A stretch of DNA of 62,997 bases from Actinomycetes bacterium (GCA_021820105.1 JAKAED010000004.1:1-62997); one strand, 5' to 3'. Counted from the first letter of the stretch, positions 25,364 to 33,345 are shown. The notes: generated by a model not told the origin, from the letters alone. Numbers and translations are program-made.

Positions 25364-26051
25364 CGTCAATTCTCGGTTTGCCAGCGCGCTCGCAGAGCTG
25401 CAGCGCGTTGTGAGTGAACACGGCCCAGGACCGCATGTATCCACGCGTGACTTCGTTGTCGATAGCAGTCAAGAGCTCCGGCTTCACCCCTTCATAGATC
25501 GGGTGATAGGTCGGGATCAGCTTCAGGATGTCTTCTTGGCTGAGCGGCGCGAACCTCACGGCTCGTGCGAGCCTCGACTTCAGCATCGGCTCTCGGTCTA
25601 TGACCTCCCAGGCACCATTGCCCCCGTCGAAGACGAGCCCAAACTGGGTGCGATCGTCGTCGTGCAGGAGCCGCAGATCGTCAAACGATGTCGGCGCGAG
25701 GTTCTGTGCCTCCTCGAAAATGAGCAGCCGCGGCTCCTCGGCGAGGATTGGCAACAGCCGTAGAGCGATTTGTGACCTGCTCGCACGGGTCTCCCGTCCG
25801 GTCAGCGCCTCCCACAGTGCTGCGACGACGAACCGTTCCGTGGGACGGCGCAGCACCACCACCTTCACCACTGGCACAGAGACACCGGCCAGGGCCTCCG
25901 CGATCGCGAACGTCTTCCCGAGCCCGGCCAAGCCATGGATTGCGACGATCGACCGGTGGGTCACGGAGTCCAGCACGGCCTCGCGGGCAAGCAGGAAATT
26001 CCGTGTGATCAGCACCTTCGCTTCCGGGACGTTGAGGAAGTGACCGGTCAT
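25317..26051 (-). CDS. TniB/MuB-like AAA ATPase
   Basis: 244 residues. Walker A is IHGLAGLGKTFAIAEAL and Walker B is PRLLIFEEAQNLAP. The FEEAQNL pattern is typical of TniB/TnsC/IstB-type transposition ATPases, which choose target DNA and stimulate the transposase. Its ATG overlaps the transposase stop (ATGA, 26048-26051). The C-terminal part (PTYHPIYEGVKPELLTAIDN) resembles the lid region of this group. The next gene starts within its 3' end. Confidence 0.85.
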   Translation of the reverse strand: MTGHFLNVPEAKVLITRNFLLAREAVLDSVTHRSIVAIHGLAGLGKTFAIAEALAGVSVPVVKVVVLRRPTERFVVAALWEALTGRETRASRSQIALRLLPILAEEPRLLIFEEAQNLAPTSFDDLRLLHDDDRTQFGLVFDGGNGAWEVIDREPMLKSRLARAVRFAPLSQEDILKLIPTYHPIYEGVKPELLTAIDNEVTRGYMRSWAVFTHNALQLCERAGKPRIDDAVVRHTILQLADLA

Positions 26052-27550
26052 CGGATGCCCCGGCCGCCGTTGTTGCGGCGGGGCTTCGCGGCCGTGTTCA
26101 GTTCCTCAGCAAGGCCCAGGGCCCCGAGCAGCTCATCGGACTTTCGGTCCGTGAGCCCCTTGCGGACTCGCGAGCTGCGCTTCGCAGATCTGTCTGTAAT
26201 CACGGTGATGTCTGCCGCCGGCGTCGTGCCGGTCAGTGGCTCGGTCCTGGCCTTTGCGGCTCGGCTTGCTTTGGACTTTTCCTTCGCGGCAGTGCGCTTC
26301 GCCGCTTGCCGGTACGCGATCACCTCCTCCTTTCCATCCCGACCGAGCTGCCCCGCAACCGTGGCGGTACAGACGTGGCCCGTTTCGTCGAAGACCTCGA
26401 TCGATCGCTTGTCGTGGGGCATGTAACGGACCTGCACTGTTTTGCCGTGGAGGTCGTGCAGCTTGCCGGCCACGTAGTACTCATTGCCGTGCCGAATCCC
26501 CTTTGCTTCGACGATGCGGGTCTCGTCGGCCATCATCATCCAACGCAACCGCTCCGGCTCGACGACATCCAGGACGGTGCTTGATGTGGCCCACTTCTGC
26601 TCGGGGATCAGGCCGCCGAGCGAGGAGTGAATGCGGGTGCGGTTGTAGTGCTCGACATACCTGCGGATCTCCTCTTGCAACTCGGCCAGAGTGAGCGGTC
26701 GACGCTGGGCGTAGAGCTTTCCATCGGCGCGTCGTGGTCCTCCGAGGTAATGCGGGAGTGTCGCGATCAACTCCTCGCGGATCGTGAGATGAAGCCTCTC
26801 GACCTTTCCTTTCTGATACGGCGAGTACGGGGCCGTCTTGCTCACCACAAACCCAACCTCGGCAGCAGCCCGCGTGACGGCGGTCGCCAGGAAATCCCGG
26901 CCACCATCAAACCTGACCACGTGCGGAACCCCGCCCCACGGCCCACGCTCCGGGTCGATGACGATCGCCTCGCGCAGCGCCGCCAGCACCTCGGCCGAGG
27001 ACGGGTACAGCGACAGAGCCCAGCCCATGATCAGCCTCGAGAAGCCGTCCTCGATCACGGTCATCCACGGACTCTGGAGACGTGAGCCGCGCAGCGGCAC
27101 GACATGGAGGTCGAGTTGCGCATGATCGGCTTCCCAGACCTCGTTGCGTGCCTCTGGCTCCCAGGTCAGGTAGATCGAGTTGCGCCGCCAGCCCTCCTCG
27201 CCGTCCCGCGCGTACCCGCGTGTGGCCGCCGACAGTTGGCGCTTGATCGCGCGCCGGTACACGCTCTCTGAGCGGACAGGCGCGCCCGCTTGCCTCAGCA
27301 TGCTGTGGGCACGCGAGGAATTGCCGGCGGACATGAAGTACGCCTGGACGGCCTCCGGGGTGAGGCTCCACGGCTCGCGCTTCTTAGGCGAATAGCCGCC
27401 GACTGCCATCCAGCGGTGTATGGATCGCTCACTCACCCCCAGGCTGACGGCGGCGAGCCGGACCGCCCCCTTCGGAAGCCTCCCCTGCTGTTTGAGGGCG
27501 AGCAAACGCAACACGGCAGCGTTGCGCCGTTCAACGACGTACGGATTCAC
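26048..27550 (-). CDS. Mu/TniA-type DDE transposase
   Basis: 500 residues from GTG 27550 with AGGAGG six bases upstream. An N-terminal helix-turn-helix region (RLAAVSLGVSERSIHRWM) precedes an rve integrase core: first D in VWEADHAQLD, second D in HVVRFDGGRDF, E in PYQKGKVERLH, the D-D-35-E arrangement. The C-terminal Mu-type beta-barrel (GIRHGNEYYVAGKLHDLHGK) and a basic Lys/Arg/Ala tail follow. It catalyses strand transfer of the element. It leads the operon transposase-ATPase-third gene; two dyads in front of its start (27584-27644) may serve autoregulation. Confidence 0.9.
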   Translation of the reverse strand: MNPYVVERRNAAVLRLLALKQQGRLPKGAVRLAAVSLGVSERSIHRWMAVGGYSPKKREPWSLTPEAVQAYFMSAGNSSRAHSMLRQAGAPVRSESVYRRAIKRQLSAATRGYARDGEEGWRRNSIYLTWEPEARNEVWEADHAQLDLHVVPLRGSRLQSPWMTVIEDGFSRLIMGWALSLYPSSAEVLAALREAIVIDPERGPWGGVPHVVRFDGGRDFLATAVTRAAAEVGFVVSKTAPYSPYQKGKVERLHLTIREELIATLPHYLGGPRRADGKLYAQRRPLTLAELQEEIRRYVEHYNRTRIHSSLGGLIPEQKWATSSTVLDVVEPERLRWMMMADETRIVEAKGIRHGNEYYVAGKLHDLHGKTVQVRYMPHDKRSIEVFDETGHVCTATVAGQLGRDGKEEVIAYRQAAKRTAAKEKSKASRAAKARTEPLTGTTPAADITVITDRSAKRSSRVRKGLTDRKSDELLGALGLAEELNTAAKPRRNNGGRGIR

Positions 27551-27583
27551 CGTCTACCTCCTGGGACCTGCAATGGCAACATC

Positions 27584-27644
27584 GGATGTGGGTTGGCTTT
27601 ACAACCCAACATCCCTGGACGTTGCGTTGGATTCCCTATCCAAC
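27584..27644. promoter_or_regulatory. Two adjacent dyads upstream of the transposase
   Basis: Dyad 1: GGATGTGGGTTG (27584-27595) with CAACCCAACATCC (27602-27614), a 12-bp match with one inserted base. Dyad 2: GTTGGAT (27626-27632) with ATCCAAC (27638-27644), perfect, 5-nt spacer. They lie 30-95 bp before the GTG and could bind the neighbouring XRE-like protein or the transposase. Confidence 0.5.
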
Positions 27645-27747
27645 ACCCGTCTCCTGCACAAGCCTCGCAAGACGCAGGCGCTCACCCGCGGAGACCCGAA
27701 CGCCCGGGACTGCCTGGTGCGCTAGTCCGCGGCGACCGGCACGGCGC

Positions 27748-28092
27748 TCATCGTGTGCCTTCGCCGGTCACAGTGAGATAGCGCTCGATCGCTGCGTCTG
27801 ACCCGTTGGCTCGCAGATCGAGCTCGCCGCGCAACTTGAGGATGCGGTACTCGATGAAGAACTCCGGGGCCAGGTCGAACACCCCGGCGAGCAACTCGAG
27901 CGCGCGCGGGCTCGGCACCTCTCGCCCGTTGACGAGACCCGAGATGTAGGTGTAGTCGATCCCCTTACCGGTCTCATCTATCTCGCGGGTCCGAGCCGAA
28001 ACCGCCCTCAAGGTTGTCTTGTGCTCGTCGAAAAGACGCCGCAAAACCACCGGTGCCTTCTCCTGATTTGGGGCCTTCGGCGGGCGGATCAT
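27748..28092 (-). CDS. XRE-like helix-turn-helix regulator
   Basis: 114 residues from ATG 28092, preceded by AAGGTGAG. The helix-turn-helix region runs VLRRLFDEHKTTLRAVSART to IDYTYISGLVNGREVP, followed by SPRALELLAGVFDLAPEFFIEYRI, the tail usual in XRE/Cro-type proteins. It sits upstream of the transposition operon on the same strand with 200 bp between them that hold two dyads, so it may repress transposition. Confidence 0.75.
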   Translation of the reverse strand: MIRPPKAPNQEKAPVVLRRLFDEHKTTLRAVSARTREIDETGKGIDYTYISGLVNGREVPSPRALELLAGVFDLAPEFFIEYRILKLRGELDLRANGSDAAIERYLTVTGEGTR

Positions 28093-28402
28093 GGCACTCA
28101 CCTTAGGCGCCGTTGCGGCGGAAGAGCGGGCTACGCCGGAGAAGAAACCCCCTCTCTGACCTAAGAGTAGGCAAGTCAGCGCGGGAGAAGTTAGCCCCTG
28201 TCCCCGGAGAAGATGCCCACGGTCCGCCAGTGGAAAGCCCAACGGCCCACGACGCCACACTTCCGGGCGGTCCTTCGCGGAGCAACCGTGCGTAGTTTTG
28301 AGACTTTTTTAGACTTGGCGCGAAGTCTCAAATTGTCTAGAAGGGCGATCGGCTCCCGGATCCGAACCTCGCGCGGCTGTCCGGCCCGCTCTCGATGATC
28401 TG
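28093..28402. other. Divergent intergenic region with nested AT-rich half-sites
   Basis: 310 bp between the XRE-like gene (minus) and the metallophosphoesterase (plus). At 28297-28332 TTTGAGACTT and AAGTCTCAAA form a perfect 10-bp inverted repeat, with a further TTTAGACTT (28308-28316) between them and a GTCTAGAA after it. The rest is GC-rich with no recognised feature. Confidence 0.5.
28297..28332. promoter_or_regulatory. Inverted repeat upstream of metallophosphoesterase
   Basis: Arms TTTGAGACTT (28297-28306) and AAGTCTCAAA (28323-28332), 16-bp loop containing a third related half-site TTTAGACTT. Probably an operator; the AT-rich composition contrasts with the surroundings. Confidence 0.5.
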
Positions 28403-29128
28403 TTGGTGTCCGAGCAGCCGAGTCCGCCGATCGTGCGGGGCGTGAGCGATCTGCATGGTGCCCTGCCCGAGATCGAGCCCTGCGACGTCCTGGTCCTCGC
28501 CGGTGACCTGGTCCCGCTCGAGTTGCAGGCCGACGCGACCCGCTCACGCAACTGGTTCTCGACCGTGTTTGCCGCGTGGCTCGATGGCGTCCCGGCCACC
28601 GAGGTGGTCGGTGTTGCCGGCAACCACGACTTCATGCTCAGCTGGGATCTCAGCCGCGGGGTGCATCGCTGGCTCTTTGACGCCAACTGGACCTACCTGC
28701 AGGACGCGGGCGTGAGACTCGAGTGCGGCCTCTCCGTCTGGGGCACGCCATGGTCGCCTGGCACCTCCGACTGGGCGTTCAGCAGCGACGAACAGGCTTT
28801 GAGGGAAGCGTTCAAAGACATTCCCGATGGTCTCGATGTGCTGATCACGCACACGCCTCCGTTCGGGAAAGGTGATCGCGCCCCGGCGGCGCCCGACCCT
28901 CTTCTCGGCCACCTGAACGACTACCGGCACATCGGCTCTCGGGAACTTCAGCACGCTATCCACCGAGCACGCCCACGATTGGTTGTCTTCGGACATGTGC
29001 ACGCCGATGGCGGTTGGCGAATCCAGATCGACGACACCTTGTACGCGAACGTGAGCGTGCTGGACGAGGCATATCGGCTTGTTCGCTCCGCCAGCGAACC
29101 GTTGCTCCACACGGCTGAGTCGGCCTGA
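28403..29128 (+). CDS. Calcineurin-like metallophosphoesterase
   Basis: 241 residues; starts at TTG 28403 or GTG 28406. All metal-ligand motifs are in order: D-x-H in VSDLHGAL, GD in VLVLAGDLVP, GNHD in VAGNHDFML, H in VLITHTPPFG, and GHxH in VVFGHVHADGG. The combination WGTPWSPGTSDWAF and the ending resemble the MPPED/UPF0046 group of small phosphodiesterases, whose substrates are mostly unknown. It is divergent from the transposon and may be cargo or a flanking gene. Confidence 0.85.
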   Translation: MVSEQPSPPIVRGVSDLHGALPEIEPCDVLVLAGDLVPLELQADATRSRNWFSTVFAAWLDGVPATEVVGVAGNHDFMLSWDLSRGVHRWLFDANWTYLQDAGVRLECGLSVWGTPWSPGTSDWAFSSDEQALREAFKDIPDGLDVLITHTPPFGKGDRAPAAPDPLLGHLNDYRHIGSRELQHAIHRARPRLVVFGHVHADGGWRIQIDDTLYANVSVLDEAYRLVRSASEPLLHTAESA

Positions 29129-29189
29129 GGCTCCTTGGTTGTCGCCTTCTCAGCTGCGTGCCGCGGCTCATGGGGTTGCGGCAGGCCCG

Positions 29190-29804
29190 TTAGTCACCAA
29201 TGTGCGCGCTGGCGGTAGCCGCCTCGTTCCAGGCATGGTGGGCTTCTCGTGCGGCGTAGAGGACAAGCACGAGCGCTGCGATTGGGTCGGCCCACCACCA
29301 GTGCAGCGCTGTGTTGAGCAGGACGCCGAGCAGGATGATGGTGGCGAGGGCGCCGTCGATGAGTGTGATTCGTGCTTCGGTCCGCAGGACGGGGTTGTCG
29401 AGCCGCCGTCCGGTGTCTGCCTTGCCGCGCGCGAGTGCGAACATCGTGAGCGCTGTGACGGCCAGCCAGATGGTGCCGGCGAGGGAGCGGCCGGGATGGT
29501 CTGCGGTGGCGAGGACGATGGTGGACTGGATGAGGATGTAGAGGGCTAGGCCGGCGAACGCGATGGCGATGACACGCAGCGCTGGAGTGGTGCGGCTGGT
29601 GGTGTCGGTGCCGGTGAGCTGCCAGATGACCATCGTGGAGGCGAGGATCTCGATTAGTGAGTCGAGCCCGAATGCTGCGAGTGCGACGGACCCGGCTGTG
29701 ATCGTGGTGATCGCGAGGATGATGACGCCGATCACGTTCCAGCCGAGCGTGGCGTATTCGAGGAGAAGTCCGCGACGCAGCAGCATGTCCTGGTTGGTTT
29801 GCAT
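29190..29804 (-). CDS. CDF-type cation transporter, membrane domain only
   Basis: 204 residues with about six helices and no cytoplasmic C-terminal metal-sensing domain. ALAAFGLDSLIEILAS in helix 2 and ITLIDGALATIILLG in helix 5 match the cation diffusion facilitator pattern, and HWWWADPIAALVLVLYAARE closes the domain. Related truncated CDF proteins are encoded at 32075 and 41620, but this one lacks their Cys-rich tail. It starts 3 bp after the mntP stop, so it is co-transcribed with the manganese exporter, which suggests Mn or a similar divalent cation as substrate. Confidence 0.75.
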   Translation of the reverse strand: MQTNQDMLLRRGLLLEYATLGWNVIGVIILAITTITAGSVALAAFGLDSLIEILASTMVIWQLTGTDTTSRTTPALRVIAIAFAGLALYILIQSTIVLATADHPGRSLAGTIWLAVTALTMFALARGKADTGRRLDNPVLRTEARITLIDGALATIILLGVLLNTALHWWWADPIAALVLVLYAAREAHHAWNEAATASAHIGD

Positions 29805-29807
29805 TGG

Positions 29808-30359
29808 TCAGCGGAGGAGTCGTTCGGCGAGCAGCACGACCCCGAGGGTGGTTAGCGCGATGCCGGCGAGTTGTTCGGCGCGTTCGCGGAACTGTTCGCT
29901 GAGGCGATGTCCGAGCCGCAGTCCGAGTTGTGTGACGAGCATGGTTTGTGCGCCGATCAGGACGATCACGAGGACTATTGGGAGGCGCAGCAGCCCGAGC
30001 GTGAACCCGATCGCGAGTTCGTCGAGGCTGATGCTGACACCGAGCGCGAGCGACCGCAGGCCGTGTGGGTTGGCGAGTTCGTTGATGCGCTGCTCGTCCT
30101 CTTCGCCAGATAGAACGGTGTAGAGGCCGAAGGCGATCAGCACACCGATAGCGAGGTAGTCGGCGGTCCCCCCGATCGCGTGTCCCAGCGGGGCGCCGAG
30201 CGCAAGCCCGATCAGCGGCATCACGGTCTCAAAGCCGGTGAACAGGACGGTGATGTGACGTCGCCGTGCTGGCGTGATCCCGGTCATCCCGATCGCGGCG
30301 GCGACGGCGAAGGTGTCGAGCCCGAGCGGAAGCACCAGAGCGATCAGCTTGACGGACAC
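29808..30359 (-). CDS. mntP: MntP-family manganese efflux pump
   Basis: 183 residues from GTG 30359; the frame extends upstream to 30533 but that part is non-hydrophobic and unlike the family. Two related halves with LPLGLDTFAVAAAIGMTG and GVSISLDELAIGFTLGLL show the duplicated acidic-residue helices of MntP (formerly UPF0059). It exports Mn(II). It is followed directly by a CDF gene. No yybP-ykoY-type Mn riboswitch was recognised upstream. Confidence 0.85.
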   Translation of the reverse strand: MSVKLIALVLPLGLDTFAVAAAIGMTGITPARRRHITVLFTGFETVMPLIGLALGAPLGHAIGGTADYLAIGVLIAFGLYTVLSGEEDEQRINELANPHGLRSLALGVSISLDELAIGFTLGLLRLPIVLVIVLIGAQTMLVTQLGLRLGHRLSEQFRERAEQLAGIALTTLGVVLLAERLLR

Positions 30360-30462
30360 GGGGTCAGCGCCTCGATGCTGATCGGAGGTTGCGCTTGCGC
30401 CCACGCAAGCGGCCACGCGGTTGCTGCGGCTGGCACCCTGTGCACATGACCGGGGTGCGGCG

Positions 30463-30765
30463 ATGTTGACGGTGTTCGGTGCGTGCGCGGTGACGTTCAT
30501 GATGGTCATGTATGCGTTTGAGCGCCGCGGCAACGGTTTCGTTCTGGCGTTCGCTGTCGGGTGCGCGCTGTCGAGCGCCTATGGATTCCTCGCGGGCACG
30601 TGGCCGTTCGGGGTCGTTGAGGCGATCTGGTCGCTGGTCGCGGCCAGGCGTTATCTTGATCACCGACCGGAGCGCGGCGGCGCGAGTGCGCTCAGCAACA
30701 CCGACAACGCGTCGGCATGCGAGCCGTCGGTGCCGATCGACAACACACGCTCGGACGGTTCGTAA
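30463..30765 (+). CDS. Small two-span membrane protein
   Basis: 100 residues from ATG 30463 (a TTG at 30421 is possible). The first 60 residues form two helices: FGACAVTFMMVMYAFERRG and LAFAVGCALSSAYGFLAGTW, then PFGVVEAIWSLVAARRY. This fold recurs as a small membrane protein in actinobacteria; function unknown. Its 3' end overlaps the convergent gene at 30660 by about 100 bp, which is unusual and suggests the tail after ARRY may be non-conserved. Confidence 0.55.
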   Translation: MLTVFGACAVTFMMVMYAFERRGNGFVLAFAVGCALSSAYGFLAGTWPFGVVEAIWSLVAARRYLDHRPERGGASALSNTDNASACEPSVPIDNTRSDGS

Positions 30766-30986
30766 TCGAGCGTGAAGAAGCCGCAGCAGCCACGTTCGAT
30801 CGCCAATGTCTCCTGCAGCAGGAGGGTGTCGACGTCTTTCGTGAAAAGGATGCGTGCAGTGGAGCTCTGTCGCTGGACACCTAGCACGCTGCCGCTCAGC
30901 TGACGGTAACGGGACAGCTGTTCGGCCAGCTGCCGATCGTCGAGCTCGCAGCCCGACAGTGCCATCGGTAAAGGCTGCGGCTTCAT
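30660..30986 (-). CDS. Small Cys-Cys protein associated with metal genes
   Basis: 108 residues. The core TKDVDTLLLQETLAIERGCC followed by GFFTLDYEP has the ERxCCxFF-type pattern seen in small proteins near mercury/arsenic genes. The vicinal cysteines could bind a soft metal. It follows the CDF gene at 31083 on the same strand and may be the last gene of that operon. Function is not established. Confidence 0.55.
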   Translation of the reverse strand: MKPQPLPMALSGCELDDRQLAEQLSRYRQLSGSVLGVQRQSSTARILFTKDVDTLLLQETLAIERGCCGFFTLDYEPSERVLSIGTDGSHADALSVLLSALAPPRSGR

Positions 30987-31082
30987 CGCTGCAGGGGGTC
31001 CTCAGCAAAGCCCGGATCGGTGGCGGACAGCGACGGTCTCACAGCGCAGCAGCGTGGCATTGGTCGCCTGGCCATGCTCCGC

Positions 31083-32087
31083 TCAGTGCGCGTGGGTGAT
31101 CGGCGCGTTGTGTTGCTCGGCGGCTTCGATCTGCAGCAGCTCGCCGCCTTGGTGGTCGACCTGCAGGGTCGTGTGTTGAAGGTCAAAGCGGTCGTGCAAC
31201 ATCCGTTCGATCTCGCGGCGGGTGTCGTGGCAGTCACCATCGGAGCGAACGAGGATGTGTGCGGAGAGGGCCGGGAAGCCGGAGGTGACCTCCCACACGT
31301 GCAGGTCATGGACCTCCACGACATCCGCGACGGCGGCCATTGCCTGGCCGATCTCGTCGGGGTCAAGGCCACGCGGTGCGGCCTCGAGGAACACGCGGCC
31401 GGAATCGCGCAACAGTCCGTAGGCGGCTTTGAGCATGATCGCGGCGATCAGCAACGAGGCGATCCCATCCGCACGATGAAAGCCAGTGATGAGGATCACA
31501 GCGCCGGCGATCGCGGTCGCGATGAACGCGAACAGGTCAGTGAGGATGTGCTGGAACGCGCCCTCGACGTTCATGCTCTGGCGGTTGGCTCTGCTGAGCG
31601 TCCAGGTCGCTGCGAGGTTCACGACGATCCCGAGCAGCGCGACGATCAGCACAGCGCCACCGGCGACCGCGGGCGGGTTGATCAGCCGGCGGATGCCCTC
31701 GTAGATGATGAACAACGCGAGCACCAGCAGCGTCGCGCCGTTGAACTGGGCGGACAGCACCTCGGTGCGCTTGAACCCGTAGGTCATCGCGCCCTTCGCG
31801 GGGCGCGCGGCGAGCCTCACGACCCACATCGACAAGGCGATCGCACCGGCGTCGGTGAGCATGTGCGCCGCGTCTGAGAGCAGCGCCAAGGATGAGGCGA
31901 GGATCCCGACCGTGACCTCGACGGCCATGAACCCAAGGATCAGACCCAGCGCGACAGCGAGCTTCCCGAAGTCAGCATCGGCGCTGACGCCGTGAGAATG
32001 CCCGGCATGGTCATGGCTGCCATGACCATGCTCATGACCGGCGTGATCGTGATCGTGCGGTCGGGTGTCTGCCATCAGTTGCAGCAC
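31083..32087 (-). CDS. CzcD-like CDF metal efflux protein
   Basis: 334 residues. A His-rich N-terminus (HDHDHAGHEHGHGSHDHAGH) precedes six helices with the metal site residues in LLSDAAHMLTDAGAIAL (helix 2) and HILTDLFAFIATA (helix 5). A cytoplasmic C-terminal domain follows (VHDLHVWEVTSGFPALSAHI) that senses metal and forms dimers. Such proteins exchange Zn/Cd/Co for protons. It overlaps the upstream CDF gene by 13 bp and ends the CadC-type-ArsR/CDF/CzcD operon, of which a second copy lies at 40663-42701. Confidence 0.9.
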   Translation of the reverse strand: MLQLMADTRPHDHDHAGHEHGHGSHDHAGHSHGVSADADFGKLAVALGLILGFMAVEVTVGILASSLALLSDAAHMLTDAGAIALSMWVVRLAARPAKGAMTYGFKRTEVLSAQFNGATLLVLALFIIYEGIRRLINPPAVAGGAVLIVALLGIVVNLAATWTLSRANRQSMNVEGAFQHILTDLFAFIATAIAGAVILITGFHRADGIASLLIAAIMLKAAYGLLRDSGRVFLEAAPRGLDPDEIGQAMAAVADVVEVHDLHVWEVTSGFPALSAHILVRSDGDCHDTRREIERMLHDRFDLQHTTLQVDHQGGELLQIEAAEQHNAPITHAH

Positions 32088-32809
32088 TCCTCCTGGCAGC
32101 TATCGCCCAGAACATCGAGTCCGGGGACGGTCGCGCAGCCGCAAACCTCGCCGTGCCATGCCTCGAGGCCTTCGCGAACGGCAAGTGCGGCGATCGCCAG
32201 CGCGATCACCGGGTCAAGCCACCACCAGCCTGCGATCGCGTTGGCGGCCAGCCCGCCCAGGACACCTGCGGCCATGTAGGCGCACAGCAGGTTCTGCGCG
32301 CCCTCACCCGCCGTAGCGGCGGACCCGAGCCGGGCACCGATCTGCTGTTTGGTGTAGCCGAGTAGCGGCATGACTGCGATGCTCGAGACCGCCAGCCCGA
32401 TCCCGACCCAGCTCGTCGACGGGTGCTCTGTGTTCGCGAGCGTGCGGATTGCGTCCTGAGCGATGTAGGGCGCGAGGAGGAAGAAGCTGATCGCGACGAG
32501 CTTCTGTGCCCGCTGCTCGGCACTGTCGGAGAGGCGACGGTTGCCGGTGAATCGCCAGATCACGATCACCGACGCCATCCCCTCGATCACCGAGTCAAGC
32601 CCGAACCCAAGCAGCGCGACCGACCCGGCCGCCGCTGCGGCGGTGATCCCGACAGCACCCTCGACCGTCATCCACGCCAGGCTGACCCATGCCAGCACTT
32701 TCGCGCGACGGATCAGCCGCTCGCGTTTGCGGTCCGGCCCGACAGTCGGCCGGGACGCTGGGGACAGGCCAGCGTGTGCGAGAACAGACAGCTCGACCGG
32801 GGCGCTCAC
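32075..32809 (-). CDS. CDF-type membrane protein with Cys-rich tail
   Basis: 244 residues, six helices, no classical cytoplasmic domain. VALLGFGLDSVIEGMASVIVI is the helix-2 site and GWWWLDPVIALAIAALAVRE the last helix. The C-terminus ends CGCATVPGLDVLGDSCQEEC, a thiol cluster absent from normal CDFs and presumably a soft-metal (Cd, Zn, Pb) ligand. It overlaps the regulator (ATGA) and the CzcD gene. The homologue at 41620 has the same arrangement. Confidence 0.8.
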   Translation of the reverse strand: MSAPVELSVLAHAGLSPASRPTVGPDRKRERLIRRAKVLAWVSLAWMTVEGAVGITAAAAAGSVALLGFGLDSVIEGMASVIVIWRFTGNRRLSDSAEQRAQKLVAISFFLLAPYIAQDAIRTLANTEHPSTSWVGIGLAVSSIAVMPLLGYTKQQIGARLGSAATAGEGAQNLLCAYMAAGVLGGLAANAIAGWWWLDPVIALAIAALAVREGLEAWHGEVCGCATVPGLDVLGDSCQEECCN

Positions 32810-33159
32810 TGCGCGCGCTCCGCGGCCGGTAGGTGCGCGTCAAGCAGCTGCGATCCGGCTGGGGTCAGGGAGTAGAACACGACCTTCCCATCGCGCCGCG
32901 ACACGGTCAGCCCGGCGAGCCGCAGCGCGCGGAGATGATGGCCGACCAGGTTCTCCGCCTTCCCGACGATCCACGCAAGATCACACACGCACAGCTCCTC
33001 GCCCTCGCGCAACGCCACCGCGAGCGCCAGACGCGTCCGGTCACTCAGCGCCTTCGCGCGAGTTGCAGCGGCGTCGACAGCGTCGAGGTCAAGCCGCATA
33101 CGAATCCCCTCCGCCCGGGGAAGGTCGAGGCAAAGCAAGTCACAGCGGTCATCAGCCAT
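32806..33159 (-). CDS. ArsR-family metal repressor, CadC type
   Basis: 117 residues. Two N-terminal cysteines (CDLLCLD) and the pair in helix 4 (ELCVCDLAWI) reproduce the four-cysteine site of CadC, which senses Cd/Pb/Zn. The winged helix NLVGHHLRALRLAGLTVSRR is intact. The gene leads the operon with two CDF genes. A 10-bp inverted repeat starts 3 bp upstream of the ATG (33163-33188), so repression would block its own operon. Confidence 0.9.
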   Translation of the reverse strand: MADDRCDLLCLDLPRAEGIRMRLDLDAVDAAATRAKALSDRTRLALAVALREGEELCVCDLAWIVGKAENLVGHHLRALRLAGLTVSRRDGKVVFYSLTPAGSQLLDAHLPAAERAQ

Positions 33160-33162
33160 GCA

Positions 33163-33188
33163 CTCATACTAACGCCGATTAGGATGAG
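33163..33188. promoter_or_regulatory. CadC-type operator
   Basis: CTCATACTAA (33163-33172) and TTAGGATGAG (33179-33188) form an inverted repeat with one mismatch and a 6-bp spacer, immediately before the regulator's ATG. Confidence 0.65.
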
Positions 33189-33290
33189 CGGACGGGCGCG
33201 AGACGAACCTGCGGGCGCTCAACGAGGTTCCGGCCGTCGCAACCGCATGAGATCAGACACGCCCGGCGCGTCGATTTGACTCTCAAATAG

Positions 33291-33322
33291 TTTGTAGCGA
33301 TACTCCGTCTTATCGCGACAAA
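33291..33322. repeat. loxP-like inverted repeat upstream of recombinase 2
   Basis: Arms TTTGTAGCGATA (33291-33302) and TATCGCGACAAA (33311-33322), one mismatch, spacer CTCCGTCT (8 bp, asymmetric). The inner AGCGATA/TATCGC is shared with the site at 23522-23551. It ends 23 bp before the recombinase start. Confidence 0.6.
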
Positions 33323-33345
33323 CCGCCGAAAATTGGGGTCACATT

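Larger units (their letters stand above)
23590..28092 (-). mobile_element. Tn5053/Tn7-like (Tni-type) transposon, right end seen, left end not found
   Basis: Contains a DDE transposase with Mu C-domain, a TniB-like ATPase and a large third gene in one overlapping operon, plus an XRE-like gene. The right end beginning at 23590 reads TGTCGTTCGTTTGTCAGCG, i.e. starts with TGTC as in Tn5053/Tn552 elements, and is conserved in the relic at 8840-8858. I found no inverted copy upstream of the transposase, so the left boundary given here (28092) is only the end of the XRE gene. Confidence 0.6.

Noticed and set aside
30360-30462. Manganese (yybP-ykoY) riboswitch upstream of mntP
   Set aside because: The short upstream region shows no such conserved loop elements.
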